DNA of 64,000 nt from Xanthomonas bromi (GTDB lineage: Bacteria; Pseudomonadota; Gammaproteobacteria; Xanthomonadales; Xanthomonadaceae), in contig NZ_FLTX01000046.1 in NCBI RefSeq assembly GCF_900092025.1, positions 1-64,000 on the forward strand, in the 5' to 3' direction. Below the pieces are notes generated by a model that saw nothing but the letters and a program-made list of their open reading frames with translations, was not told where the DNA came from and did no database searches. Below are positions 34,665 to 43,804 of the stretch, one piece after another; positions within the stretch are counted from its first letter, which is position 1, and each line of letters opens with the position of its first letter. Both the position numbers and the translations under genes were made by a program.

Positions 34665-37643
34665 TCACCAGTTCAGACCGAAGGCCAGACGGAAGGTGCG
34701 CATCGGCGACGCAAGCACACCGGTCGGTGTGCCGTAAGCCGTGTTCAAGTCCTGCAATGTTCCGGTATCGCCGTTGAAGGTGGCGTAATTGACCCAGTTG
34801 AACACGTTAAGGATATCCGCACGCACGTTGAATTTGACGCCTGCCCCGGTATCCCACTCTTTATTGGCGGCAATGCTGAATTCCTTGTAGCCCAGCGTGC
34901 CATCCGGCTTGAACTGGATGATGTCGCACTGATCGTTGCCGGCCAGACAATTCTGGCCGTAACGCGCGGTCTGGCTAGCCAGCGACAGCTTGCCGGACAG
35001 TTTGATCTCATACGGCAACTCGTAGATGCCGGTGACCACCAGGCGGTTCTTCGGGATGCCGCCGGCCTCACGCCAGCCGTAGTCCTGGATGCGTTCGCGG
35101 TCCAGCGCATAGTGCTCGCCGAACTGGCGGTTCTCCTTGGCATCGGAATAGGTGTAGGCCACGGTCAGGCCCCAGCCGGATTCTTCGTCGAAGGGCTTTT
35201 CCACCTGCAAGGCGAGCTGGTTGTTACGCGTCTCCACACCGTTGGTGCCCAGCACGATGGCGCTATAGCCATCCGGGCCGTCGGTCGGCGCGCCGGAGGT
35301 GGTGCCCGGCTGGAAGAACGAGCCGTCCGGCAGGCGGTTGCCGCGCACGAAGGCAAAGCCGTCATGGCTCTCGATGCGGCTCAGGGTCACGTCGGTAAAC
35401 CAGTCCTGGCCCCACAACGGCACCATGTTGCGCATGCCGATGCTGAATTGGTCGGAATACGGGGTCTTGAGGTTGTTGTCGATCAGGTAGACCTCCCGTC
35501 CGCCACCGCCGGTGCTGTTGGCGGTCAATGTGTTCAGCCCTTCCTGGCTGTTATAGGCCGGATTCCACGGCGTGCATGGGTCGCCCAGGCAAGCACCGTT
35601 GTTGGGGCTGGTGAAGTAATAGCTATACGAATTGAAGGAGTTGTTGAGCTGCTCCAGTGCCAGGTAATCGAAGATGTTGCGGTCGTACGCACGGCCGGCA
35701 CCACCGTAGATCACGTGGGCCTGGTCGCCGAACAGGTCGTACGAGGCGCCCAGACGCGGCTGCCAGGCATTCTTGAACGCCTTGCGGTTGTTGCCGGTGC
35801 TGATGAAGTCGTTGATGGTGTAGTTGGCGTTGCGCAGGTTCGGCCAGTTTTGCAACGCGCCGGCCACATCCGACGGGGTGACGAAATCCAGGAACGCCGG
35901 GGTTTCTTCGTAGTCGTAGCGCACGCCCAGATTCAGGGTCCAGTGCTCGTTGACCTCCCAGTCGTCCTGCAGGTAAATGCCGTACTGCTTGTTCTTGGAC
36001 ACCACCGAGCCGCCACCTTCCACCAGTGGCGCACCGAAGCGCACGCGGTACGGCGTTTGCACGTCGGTGAGGATGTTGTAGTAGTACTGCGGGTTGGCCG
36101 GATTGAACTGGGTCGAATCCAGATCGATGCTCTTGAACTTCACACCCATCTTGACGGTATGCGCGCCATGCCATTCCAGGCTGTTCAAGGTGAGGTCGTC
36201 CTGGAAAGTCCAGCCCTCTTGGCCCTTGCGCTGGAAGCTGCTGCCGGCGCCGGCCGCCAGGATGTCGGTCTCGTTCCCGCGCACCGGCGCGTAGCTGAGG
36301 ATGTAGCCGTTGCCGTTATTGATCGGCGCCTGGTTCCAGAACGCGCTTTCGTAGCTCAGGTTGGCTTCGTTGAGGAAGTTGGCGCCGCTGTACTGCCAGC
36401 GCAGGTTGGCGCGCTTTTCTTCCTGGCCGTTGATGCTGCCGTGCTCGTAGGTCGAGGTCTGGCCGACGTCGTTGAGCTCGTCTTCCTTGCGGTACTTGCC
36501 GGTCAGTTCGAACAGGTTGTTGTCGCCGATGGTCCAGTCGATCTTGCCGAAGTACAGGTCTTCCTTGAACGGCGTGCTGGAGGTCACCACCAACGGCTGC
36601 AGCTGCGCCGGCAGCTGGTCGACTCGGTCGGAATAGATCGAGCCGGGGATCACCACGTTCGGCGTGGTGTATTCCTTGGCTTCATAGGCAATGAAGAAGT
36701 GCGCCTTGTCCTTGAGGATGGGGCCGCTGAAGGTGGCGCCGTACTGGGTTTCTTCGAAGTCGTCGCGCACGCCGGCTTTCTTCTCCAGCGGGCTCTCTTC
36801 GCGCCAGCTGTCGTTGCTGGTGTCCCAGAAGAAGCTGCCGTGGAAATCGTTGGTACCGGACTTGGACGAGGCCACGATGGCCGCGCCGCTGACCTGGTCG
36901 AACTCGGCCTTGTAGTTGGAAGTGATGACCTTGTATTCGCCGATCGCCGATTGCGGGAACGGGTTGCCGCGGCTGGAATCCTGGCCGCTGACGCCGCCGG
37001 TCAGCACATAGTTCTTCTGGCTGACGCCATCGATGTAGACGTTGGTGCCTTCGGCCGATGTGGCGCCCGATCGCACCTTGGTGGTGCCGTTGGCCTCGCG
37101 GGTGAATTGCACGTTCGGCACGGTGTCGGCCAGTTCCAGGAAGTTGCGCGTGGCACGCGGCAGGTTCTGGATCTGCACGTTGGAAATGTAGGTGGCGTTC
37201 TCGGAGGTGCGCGTCTCGACCAGCACCGGCGGCGCCTTGACCTGCACCGCGTCCAGCGTGGTGGCGTTACCACCCGCGGCCGTGGCCGCTTCGCCGCCGA
37301 CGCCCAGATTCAGGGTGGCCGTCTGGCCGACCTGGACGGTGACGTTCTGCGAGCTGGTCTGACCGTTGGCGGTGACGTCGATGCGATACGAACCCGGCGG
37401 CAAACCGCCCACCGAATAGCCGCCATTGCTGACCTGCACGGTGCGGGTCAGGCCGGTGGCCAGATTGGTGGCGGTAACCTGCGCCTGGGCGGCGGGTGCG
37501 GCGTCGACGGTGACCTGTCCGCGAATGGTCGCACCGGTGCTTTGTGCGAAGACCGGTGCGGCGCCGAGCATCAGGCAGCTGGCGAGCGCGCAGCTGAGCA
37601 GCTTGCGCGCCGGACGGGCGAAATGGGAGTGGTGGTGGCGCAT
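34665..37643 (-). CDS. TonB-dependent receptor with N-terminal carboxypeptidase-regulatory-like domain
   Basis: 992 residues. A signal peptide (LLSCALASCLMLGAAPVFAQ) is followed by a CarboxypepD_reg-like domain (ATIRGQVTVDAAPAAQAQVT), a linker, the plug (NATYISNVQIQNLPRATRNF onward) and a 22-stranded barrel ending FRLAFGLNW with the C-terminal aromatic residue. These Oar-type receptors bring large substrates, often glycans, across the outer membrane using TonB energy. ATG 37643 is preceded by GGAGGGACGACC. It heads the row of glycan genes and lies next to the regulator. Confidence 0.92.
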   Translation of the reverse strand: MRHHHSHFARPARKLLSCALASCLMLGAAPVFAQSTGATIRGQVTVDAAPAAQAQVTATNLATGLTRTVQVSNGGYSVGGLPPGSYRIDVTANGQTSSQNVTVQVGQTATLNLGVGGEAATAAGGNATTLDAVQVKAPPVLVETRTSENATYISNVQIQNLPRATRNFLELADTVPNVQFTREANGTTKVRSGATSAEGTNVYIDGVSQKNYVLTGGVSGQDSSRGNPFPQSAIGEYKVITSNYKAEFDQVSGAAIVASSKSGTNDFHGSFFWDTSNDSWREESPLEKKAGVRDDFEETQYGATFSGPILKDKAHFFIAYEAKEYTTPNVVIPGSIYSDRVDQLPAQLQPLVVTSSTPFKEDLYFGKIDWTIGDNNLFELTGKYRKEDELNDVGQTSTYEHGSINGQEEKRANLRWQYSGANFLNEANLSYESAFWNQAPINNGNGYILSYAPVRGNETDILAAGAGSSFQRKGQEGWTFQDDLTLNSLEWHGAHTVKMGVKFKSIDLDSTQFNPANPQYYYNILTDVQTPYRVRFGAPLVEGGGSVVSKNKQYGIYLQDDWEVNEHWTLNLGVRYDYEETPAFLDFVTPSDVAGALQNWPNLRNANYTINDFISTGNNRKAFKNAWQPRLGASYDLFGDQAHVIYGGAGRAYDRNIFDYLALEQLNNSFNSYSYYFTSPNNGACLGDPCTPWNPAYNSQEGLNTLTANSTGGGGREVYLIDNNLKTPYSDQFSIGMRNMVPLWGQDWFTDVTLSRIESHDGFAFVRGNRLPDGSFFQPGTTSGAPTDGPDGYSAIVLGTNGVETRNNQLALQVEKPFDEESGWGLTVAYTYSDAKENRQFGEHYALDRERIQDYGWREAGGIPKNRLVVTGIYELPYEIKLSGKLSLASQTARYGQNCLAGNDQCDIIQFKPDGTLGYKEFSIAANKEWDTGAGVKFNVRADILNVFNWVNYATFNGDTGTLQDLNTAYGTPTGVLASPMRTFRLAFGLNW

Positions 37644-37779
37644 GGTCGTCCCTCCAGGGATCGGTACAGATTGTTGTTGTGGCATTACAGTGGTGCAGGA
37701 ACAGCCGCTGCACGGGCAGCGGGAGCGAACAGAACGTCCGCAAAAGGGTCGGCAGCCTGAAAACGCAGGGCCGCAGAAG

Positions 37780-38802
37780 TCAGGGGCCAGGTCCGCCGGC
37801 ACCACAGGAGGCGCGGATCACCAGCTCGGGCGAGAGCAATTGACGGATGCCGTCGTCGCGGTCAGGCGTTTCGGCCAGATGCATCAGCCGGGTCATCGCC
37901 TGCTCGCCCAGCCGCGCGATGCTCACGCGCATGGTGGTCAGCGCCGGATGGACAAACCGGGCCAGCGGAATGTCGTCGAACCCGGCCAGCGCCACGTCGC
38001 CGGGCACCGACACATCCGCTTGGGCGAATGCGTACAGGCAACCCAGCGCGGTCATGTCGTTGGCGGCGAACACCGCATCCGGCAGCGCGCCGGCCGCCAG
38101 CATCGCCAGCCCGGCGCGGTGGCCGGAGGCTTCGTCGAAGTCGCCCGGGTACTCGACACCCTGCGCCTGCGCGCCAAACGCAGCGAGCGCATCACGGAAG
38201 CCGCGCAGGCGTTCGCGCGCATCGAAATTGAGCGCGGGGCCGCCGACGAAGGCGATGCGGCGGTGCCCGGCACGCAGCAGATGCTCGCTCATTGCCATGG
38301 CACCGGCGTGGTCGTCGATGCTCAGCACCGGATAACCGGCACCGGGCAGATGCGCATTGATCAGCAACGTCGGCAGCGACTGCGGCAGATTGTCGGTGAG
38401 GAACCCCGGCTGCTCGGCATAGGGCGACAGCACCAGCAAGCCATCGACGCGCCCGCGCATCGAGCGCAGCGCCCTGCCCTGGGCTTCGGGGTCGCCGTGA
38501 TAACTGGACACCAGCAAGTGCTGCCCAGCCGCCCGCACCGCGCCATCGATGCCGCGAATCAATTCGGAGAAGAATTCGCCATACAGATCCGGCAGCACCA
38601 CACCGAGGGTCTGCGAGCGCCGGCTGCTCAGGCTGCGCGCGGCTGCATGCGGGCTGTACCGCAGCCGCTTGGCCACTTCCAGCACCTGCTGACGCACCGG
38701 TCCGGCAACGTTGTCGTGCCCGTTGAGCGCGCGCGACACGGTGGCCACGGAGACCTGTGCTTCTCGAGCGACATCTTTGATGGTGACCGCACCCTTGGCC
38801 AT
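37780..38802 (-). CDS. LacI-family transcriptional regulator
   Basis: 340 residues. The N-terminal HTH reads TIKDVAREAQVSVATVSRALNG, with the hinge RLRYSPHAAARSL. The ligand-binding part follows (TLGVVLPDLYGEFFSELIRGID, FVGGPAL). ATG 38802 is preceded by GGAGGGCG. Operators of the matching type lie upstream of its own gene and upstream of the GH144-like gene, so it probably represses both itself and the locus until the sugar ligand binds. Confidence 0.93.
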   Translation of the reverse strand: MAKGAVTIKDVAREAQVSVATVSRALNGHDNVAGPVRQQVLEVAKRLRYSPHAAARSLSSRRSQTLGVVLPDLYGEFFSELIRGIDGAVRAAGQHLLVSSYHGDPEAQGRALRSMRGRVDGLLVLSPYAEQPGFLTDNLPQSLPTLLINAHLPGAGYPVLSIDDHAGAMAMSEHLLRAGHRRIAFVGGPALNFDARERLRGFRDALAAFGAQAQGVEYPGDFDEASGHRAGLAMLAAGALPDAVFAANDMTALGCLYAFAQADVSVPGDVALAGFDDIPLARFVHPALTTMRVSIARLGEQAMTRLMHLAETPDRDDGIRQLLSPELVIRASCGAGGPGP

Positions 38803-38845
38803 TCGTGACGCCCTCCGCGACCGACTTCCCAAAACTGGCGCGGAC

Positions 38846-38905
38846 TGTAAGCGTTTTCATAAGCAGGCGTAAACCCCTGTCTTCACATCTGTGAAAACGC
38901 TTACA
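38846..38905. promoter_or_regulatory. Pair of LacI-type operators upstream of the regulator gene
   Basis: TGTAAGCGTTTTCA (38846-38859) and its exact reverse complement TGAAAACGCTTACA (38892-38905) form an inverted pair 32 bases apart, 44 bases upstream of the regulator start. Each is an imperfect palindrome sharing TGTAA-CG and the 14-bp length with the site at 34576. The spacing suits looping or autoregulation. Confidence 0.7.
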
Positions 38906-38910
38906 GATCA

Positions 38911-39449
38911 ACCATCTACAGGTGATGAATACGTGAAACGGTGTGCTGCGACGCAGCAAAACTGTGCCCAAAGTTCCACAGACAACAATCGCGCGACGCG
39001 ACGCGCCAAACCACCGGCAGTGCTTGGTCCCTGGCACCGAACACGCCGCCTCCTTCACAGCTCCATCCACCGTGCGGCAGCGGCGAACACTGAAAAAACG
39101 GAGCCTCCGCCGGTGCAACACCGGCAAGCCAATGATCAGTCGTTTGCCGGGGAAGGCTCGGTCGTCCTCCGCGTCAACCCTTCGTCGTCCCAGCCAGGAC
39201 TTCGGTGAGCCAACACGATTCGGAGAGCTCGCTGCCAAACTTGCTTCCAGAGTCACTGCAGGAGATCAACGTGGATCTATGCGCTTCGAAACCGAGCGCG
39301 GCAGGATCGCCTGGACATTAGCAGCCCACGCCACAGAGCAGACGCCGCCTTCAACATCGCGGCGACCATTGCGCAGGGATTTGGGCGTCCAGCGCGAATG
39401 ATGAAAACATCATGATGGTCGTACTAAATACTCATAAGAGAGTAAGTGA
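38911..39449. other. Interval upstream of the effector gene
   Basis: About 540 bases. It holds a PIP box and -10 box (39181-39241). A short frame around 39281-39400 encodes a coding-like phrase (RHRADAAFNIAATIAQGFG in one frame) that may be a gene remnant but was not identified. Otherwise nothing recognisable. Confidence 0.5.
39181..39241 (+). promoter_or_regulatory. PIP box and -10 box (HrpX-type promoter) of the effector gene
   Basis: TTCGT (39181-39185), exactly 15 bases, then TTCGG (39201-39205), fits the TTCGB-N15-TTCGB plant-inducible promoter. Thirty bases on, CAAACT (39236-39241) matches the YANNNT -10 box at the required 30-32 base distance. HrpX would activate it in planta. The start codon at 39450 is about 200 bases downstream, a long leader. 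Confidence 0.8.
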
Positions 39450-40379
39450 ATGTTAGGAAAATTATCCAGCGCCTTCCCCAGCCCAGTCCAGAACCACGCA
39501 CTGGAAGGAACAGATCGCAATACCAGGACAACAGGCGAAACGCAGTCCTCAAACGCCCATGCGTCAGACGGTGCGCTGGCATCACTGTCGCCCAGGTCTG
39601 CTCGCGCGAGGAAGTCTGCTGAACCGCAGTCGGCGTCTCCACCCTTCACGCATCTTGAACGTGGCAGAGCGAGGGTCAGGCTGGAGGTTGGTCTTCATCG
39701 GCCAGGACCATTTAATAGACAATCCGTAGACCGCGGCTGTGCATCGTCGAAGCCGCTGAGTAGTTCAGATGAGTCCTCCGACGGGGATGATGATTCCTCT
39801 GACGCGGATATCGACGCAGTATTCAACTACAGAGTTGCACGGTTGAATAATGCGAACGCCAGTCAATCCTGTATGGGTTTTGCAATCCAATGGCTGCAAT
39901 TGCGTGACCAGTCGCATGCGAATGTCCGAATGGATCAACTGGACCCGGGCGATGCGTTGGTCCTCCAGCAACAATACGAAGATACCGTAGCGCCGGTGGA
40001 CGGGGGGCGGGAACAGCGGGAAGCAGCTCGAATCTCGGCGCGCAGAACCCTTTTGCGAGATCAAGGTCTGCAGCCTATAGGTGACGCCCCGATATACAGG
40101 AGGGAAGAGCTATCGACGGCATTACGAGAAATTGCGTGCAATGGTCGCGCCCATTTGATCAGCTTGTGCTTTGAAGCCAACCGCGGAAAGCATGTCAGGC
40201 ACGCCATCACTGCCTCCAGTTCCCACGGAACTGTCAGCCTCTTCGATCCGAACTATGGAGAGTTCTCCACCACTTCAGCGGGGTTACGTTCGATGTTCGA
40301 GGCTCTGATGGCCAGATACGACAGTGGACTGAATGGCCATCTGCAATTGGAGAGCATGACTATTCAGCGTGTGCAGTGA
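39450..40379 (+). CDS. Candidate type III effector, C58 (YopT/AvrPphB-like) cysteine protease
   Basis: 309 residues. The C58 triad can be placed: C141 in NASQSCMGFAIQWLQL, H251 in GKHVRHAITASSS and D266 in VSLFDPNYGEF. The first 115 residues are Ser/Thr/Gln-rich with an acidic stretch (SSDGDDDSSDADID), as usual for a secretion and translocation region. Relatives include AvrPphB, HopN1, NopT and RipT, which cleave host kinases or membrane-linked proteins. No acylation motif (an N-terminal MG) is seen. ATG 39450 follows AAGAGAGTAAGTGA. Base composition is visibly lower in GC than the flanking genes, a sign of transfer. A PIP box lies upstream. It is not a member of the C55 (XopJ/AvrRxv) family. 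Confidence 0.82.
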   Translation: MLGKLSSAFPSPVQNHALEGTDRNTRTTGETQSSNAHASDGALASLSPRSARARKSAEPQSASPPFTHLERGRARVRLEVGLHRPGPFNRQSVDRGCASSKPLSSSDESSDGDDDSSDADIDAVFNYRVARLNNANASQSCMGFAIQWLQLRDQSHANVRMDQLDPGDALVLQQQYEDTVAPVDGGREQREAARISARRTLLRDQGLQPIGDAPIYRREELSTALREIACNGRAHLISLCFEANRGKHVRHAITASSSHGTVSLFDPNYGEFSTTSAGLRSMFEALMARYDSGLNGHLQLESMTIQRVQ

Positions 40380-40656
40380 GCCGTGCTGCACGACAGAGCG
40401 TGGGTGACGCGATCCATGTGCGCTCTGTCGAGCGGTCGTCGATTGGGTCCAGCTTGCTCTCGGCCAACTGCAGTACGGCATTCAGGCACGCAGCCTTGGC
40501 GAGCTTGTACTCGGACGGGGACAGCACGTTGCCAGGTAGGTTGGGCGATCTGACCTCGAATGAACACCCGGCTCGATCTTGCGTCATTCGAAACGGCGGC
40601 TGTGACACGGCCGTGGGGCTCCCCTGATTGACGTGGAGGCGACCCCGGAACCACAT
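40360..40656 (-). CDS. Possible small protein of unknown function
   Basis: A 98-residue frame from ATG 40656, with AAGG ten bases upstream. The middle part (SPSEYKLAKAACLNAVLQL) reads like a real helical protein and uses GC-rich third codon positions more than the ends do. It converges with and overlaps the effector gene by 20 bases. ATG 40587 is a shorter alternative. Upstream sequence also reads as protein-like in the same frame, so this may be the tail of a decayed gene. Not recognised. Confidence 0.35.
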   Translation of the reverse strand: MWFRGRLHVNQGSPTAVSQPPFRMTQDRAGCSFEVRSPNLPGNVLSPSEYKLAKAACLNAVLQLAESKLDPIDDRSTERTWIASPTLCRAARLTAHAE

Positions 40657-40780
40657 GAGGGTGACCTTGGGTTTCGGGGCCTTGGTTCGCGCCCGCAGGT
40701 CATCGCAGCCGCCGGCATAGAAGCCCGCCGGCCTGCCTGCCAGGCTTCGGCCAGATGAACAACCTGCCGAGAGATCACAG

Positions 40781-41050
40781 CTAGCTCGCCTCACCCGGCG
40801 CAATCGCCTCGATCGACAAGGCGTGGATGTCGGTCTGCATCATCTCGCCCACCGCCGCGTAGACCGCCCGATGGCGCGCCAGCAGCGGCTTGCCGGCAAA
40901 CATGGCACTGACCACCCGCACATTGAAATGCCCACGCCCGTCGCGCGCGCCGGCGTGGCCGGCATGCCGATGGCTGTCGTCCACCACCTCCAGTTCGGTG
41001 GGCGCCAGCGCCGCCTGCAGCGCCATGCGGATCCGCTCGACCCGGTTCAT
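40781..41050 (-). CDS. bolA: BolA family protein
   Basis: 89 residues. The BolA fold shows in [28 protein letters not shown], the [23 protein letters not shown] core and the C-terminal IHALSIEA. BolA proteins bind glutaredoxin/Fe-S clusters or act as regulators. ATG 41050 overlaps the YciI-like stop. Confidence 0.92.
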   Translation of the reverse strand: MNRVERIRMALQAALAPTELEVVDDSHRHAGHAGARDGRGHFNVRVVSAMFAGKPLLARHRAVYAAVGEMMQTDIHALSIEAIAPGEAS

Positions 41051-41346
41051 GGCAGCACCCGCCGGAACGGCCGGACCTCGGTGCGCACATACACGCCCGC
41101 GTCCACGTACGGATCGGCATCGGCCCAGGCCCGCGCGTCTTCGAGTGCGTCGAATTCGGCAATCACCACGCTGCCACTGAAACCGGCCGGACCCGGATCT
41201 TCGGCATCGATGGCCGGGCATGGCCCCGCCACCAGCAGCCGACCGGCCGCCGCCAGCGCCTGCAGGCGCGCAAGATGCGCCGGTCGCGCCTGCTGCCGCG
41301 CGGCCAATGCGTCGGCGCCGTCATACCCTTCGATTACGTACCACAC
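41047..41346 (-). CDS. YciI-like protein
   Basis: 99 residues with the ferredoxin-like YciI fold: [61 protein letters not shown]. The GTG at 41346 is preceded by GAGGTGGC and gives the normal family start (usually MWYV); a GTG four codons upstream is possible. It is coupled to bolA. YciI proteins include chlorohydrolase-type enzymes, but the role here is unknown. Confidence 0.85.
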   Translation of the reverse strand: MWYVIEGYDGADALAARQQARPAHLARLQALAAAGRLLVAGPCPAIDAEDPGPAGFSGSVVIAEFDALEDARAWADADPYVDAGVYVRTEVRPFRRVLP

Positions 41347-41697
41347 ACGCCACCTCACCCAGGACTTGAAGATCACCGCAGGGATTCTAGCCGGCCCGGC
41401 GCTGGACACCGCCCCCGCGTACGCATTACCCTTGGCACCACTGCACACGCAACCGGACGCAGCGGCCCGTCGGCCCAGGCTCAACGCTCTTCTCGACGAC
41501 CGATTCGCTGCCCACCCCCGGCCCGCGTAGACGACCTCCTCGCTGTTCCGTCGCCGCATGCCACGCGGCGCACGTTTCATGTGAATTTGTGGGATCGTGC
41601 CGGCGCAGGCACGACATTGATCGCAATAACTCAAGGCAAAGCCCTGCAGGCGCGGCTCAGACCGCGGCCGGCGACCGTAAGACCCGATGTCGACCTG
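41347..41697. other. Divergent intergenic region between the yciI-like gene and scpA
   Basis: About 350 bases. No gene, repeat or clear promoter motif was recognised. It must contain the promoters of both directions. Confidence 0.5.
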
Positions 41698-42603
41698 ATG
41701 AATTCCGAACTCGCGCACGTCGCGACTCCGCCAGCCACAAGCGCGACGCCACAGCAGCAGGAAATGCCGCTGGCGGTGGTGCATGGGCAACCGGTACTGC
41801 AGATCCCGCAGGATCTGTATATCCCCCCAGATGCGCTGGAAGTGATTCTGGATGCGTTCGAAGGTCCGCTGGACTTATTGCTGTATCTGATCCGCCGTCA
41901 GAACCTGGACATCCTGGATATCCCCGTCGCCGAGATCACCCGGCAGTACGTGGACTACATCAATGTGATGCAGGAGCTGCGCTTCGAACTGGCGGCCGAA
42001 TATCTGGTGATGGCCGCGATTCTGGCCGAGATCAAATCGCGCATGCTGTTGCCGCGCCCGGCGAGCCAGGAAGGCGAAGAGGACGACCCGCGCGCCGAAC
42101 TGGTACGCCGTCTGCAGGAATACGAGCGCTTCAAGCAGGCCGCCGAAGACCTGGACACCCTGCCCCGCATGGGCCGCGACAGCGCGCCGGTGCAGGCGCA
42201 TCTGCCCGAGCGCGCCGCGGTCAAGCTACCGCCGCCGGTGGAATTGAAAGAAATGCTGATGGCGCTGTACGACGTGCTCAAGCGCGCCGAGCTGTTCACC
42301 GGCCATGCGATCAAGCGCGAAGCGCTGAGCGTGCGCCAGCGCATGGGCGATGTGCTCAGCCGCCTGGACGACGGCAAGTTCTACCGTTTCGAATCGCTGT
42401 TCACGGCCGAAGAAGGCAAGCTCGGCGTGTTGGTCACCTTCCTGGCGCTGCTCGAATTGGCCAAGGAGCAGTTGCTGGATATCGTGCAGGAAGCGCCGCT
42501 GGCGCCGATCTACGTGAAGTCGCTGGCGTTGGGCAACACCAATGCGCCGCTGCAATTCTCCAGCGAATTCGATGACAGCGATGCTGCCAACGAACCTATC
42601 TGA
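41698..42603 (+). CDS. scpA: Segregation and condensation protein A
   Basis: 301 residues. The kleisin signature is clear: [52 protein letters not shown], and a C-terminal winged helix ([21 protein letters not shown]). With ScpB and SMC it forms condensin. The start at 41698 gives about 40 extra N-terminal residues before the domain; later starts are possible. scpB follows after 13 bases. Confidence 0.93.
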   Translation: MNSELAHVATPPATSATPQQQEMPLAVVHGQPVLQIPQDLYIPPDALEVILDAFEGPLDLLLYLIRRQNLDILDIPVAEITRQYVDYINVMQELRFELAAEYLVMAAILAEIKSRMLLPRPASQEGEEDDPRAELVRRLQEYERFKQAAEDLDTLPRMGRDSAPVQAHLPERAAVKLPPPVELKEMLMALYDVLKRAELFTGHAIKREALSVRQRMGDVLSRLDDGKFYRFESLFTAEEGKLGVLVTFLALLELAKEQLLDIVQEAPLAPIYVKSLALGNTNAPLQFSSEFDDSDAANEPI

Positions 42604-42616
42604 AGCCGATCACCGA

Positions 42617-43804
42617 ATGGATCAAGCGCTGATCACCCGCATCATCGAAGCCGCCCTGTTGGCCAGCAGCCAGCCGCTGACGCTGGCGCAGCTGCAGGGG
42701 CTGTTTCCGGAAGAAGAGCCGGCACCGCCCGGCAGCGTGGAGCGCGCACTGGAACTGCTGCGCGAGGCCTGCGCCGAGCGCGGCGTGGAGCTGGTCGAGG
42801 TGGCCTCCGGCTTCCGCTTCCAGGTCAAGACCGATGTGCATGGCTGGGTCGCCCGGCTGTGGACCGAACGCCGCACCAAGTACACCCGCGCCACGCTGGA
42901 GACCCTGGCGCTGATCGCCTACCGCCAGCCGATCACCCGTGGCGAGATCGAACAGGTGCGCGGGGTGGCGGTCAGCAGCAACATCATCCAGGCCCTGGAA
43001 GAACGCGAGTGGATCCGCGTGGTGGGTCACCGCGACGTGCCCGGCAAGCCGGCCCTGTTCGGCACCACCAAGGGCTTCCTGGATTATTTCGGGCTCAAGC
43101 GATTGGACGAGCTGCCGCCATTGTCTGAGTTGAAGGACATCGCCGAGCTGGAACCGCAGCTGCCGCTGGACCGCGATGGTCAGCTCGATGGCGCAGTGCC
43201 GGCCTCGGCGGCGCTGGATGCGGCGCAGGGCCAGGACGGTGCGGACGCCTCCGAAGCGGCTGACGGCAGCACCGATGCCGGTGTCGCTGCCGATGCATCG
43301 GATACGACTGACGCTGCGTGCGACGCAGATGTTGGGACCGGCGCTGACGGACGTATTGATGCGCCGGACAACAACGAAGACGACGCAGACGTTGCCGCCG
43401 ATGCGCATGTTTCGATCGAAACAGATGAAGACCTCGCTCCCGATCCAGATGTCGATGGCGATGTCGGCATCGACAGCAGCAGCGACGACGACCACGCATC
43501 GCACCACGATGCAGACACCGATACCGCAGCACCCGACGCCGGCGCGGCAGAAGACACCGCCCATACGCTAAGCGACGACGCACCGCACCACCCCGAGGCT
43601 TCCTCGGCGCAGCACACGCAACAGATGCAGGACCCAGACAGCGCCCGCGAGGGCGACCCCGACACCGCGCCGGGCACGCGCGCGGATGCAGTGAACGAAG
43701 ACGAAGACAACGCCGTCGCGACGACGACCGTGGCTGTTGACGAAGCCGATTCCGACCCAGAGGCCGACCCGCAACGCGTCGGCCGGAGCCAGACATATGA
43801 GTGA
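42617..43804 (+). CDS. scpB: Segregation and condensation protein B with long acidic tail
   Basis: 395 residues. The first 170-180 are ordinary ScpB, two winged helices: ITRIIEAALLASSQPLTLAQL, TKYTRATLETLALIAYRQPITRGEIEQVRGVA, GTTKGFLDYFGL. From about residue 200 on is a low-complexity tail of Asp, Ala, Thr, Glu and His, roughly as long as the domain. Most ScpB proteins end near 200 residues. The tail is probably disordered and could carry charge-based contacts. The 3' end overlaps the rluB start. Confidence 0.93.
   Translation: MDQALITRIIEAALLASSQPLTLAQLQGLFPEEEPAPPGSVERALELLREACAERGVELVEVASGFRFQVKTDVHGWVARLWTERRTKYTRATLETLALIAYRQPITRGEIEQVRGVAVSSNIIQALEEREWIRVVGHRDVPGKPALFGTTKGFLDYFGLKRLDELPPLSELKDIAELEPQLPLDRDGQLDGAVPASAALDAAQGQDGADASEAADGSTDAGVAADASDTTDAACDADVGTGADGRIDAPDNNEDDADVAADAHVSIETDEDLAPDPDVDGDVGIDSSSDDDHASHHDADTDTAAPDAGAAEDTAHTLSDDAPHHPEASSAQHTQQMQDPDSAREGDPDTAPGTRADAVNEDEDNAVATTTVAVDEADSDPEADPQRVGRSQTYE

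Noticed and set aside
31583-34777. A 1064-codon plus-strand frame opposite the ABC binding protein and GH144-like genes
   Set aside because: It is antisense to two clear coding genes and crosses their junction; no motif or ribosome-binding site supports it.
34641-37760. A 1039-codon open frame on the plus strand opposite the TonB-dependent receptor
   Set aside because: It is a shadow of the receptor gene in high-GC DNA; the minus-strand protein has a signal peptide, plug and barrel, the antisense frame has no recognisable domain.
39285-39309. A second PIP-like motif beginning TTCGA
   Set aside because: The first half ends in A and the second half-site is GATCG, not TTCGB; the site at 39181 fits far better.
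39281-39410. A transposase-like phrase (RHRADAAFNIA) upstream of the effector
   Set aside because: Too short and too weak to assign to an insertion sequence family.
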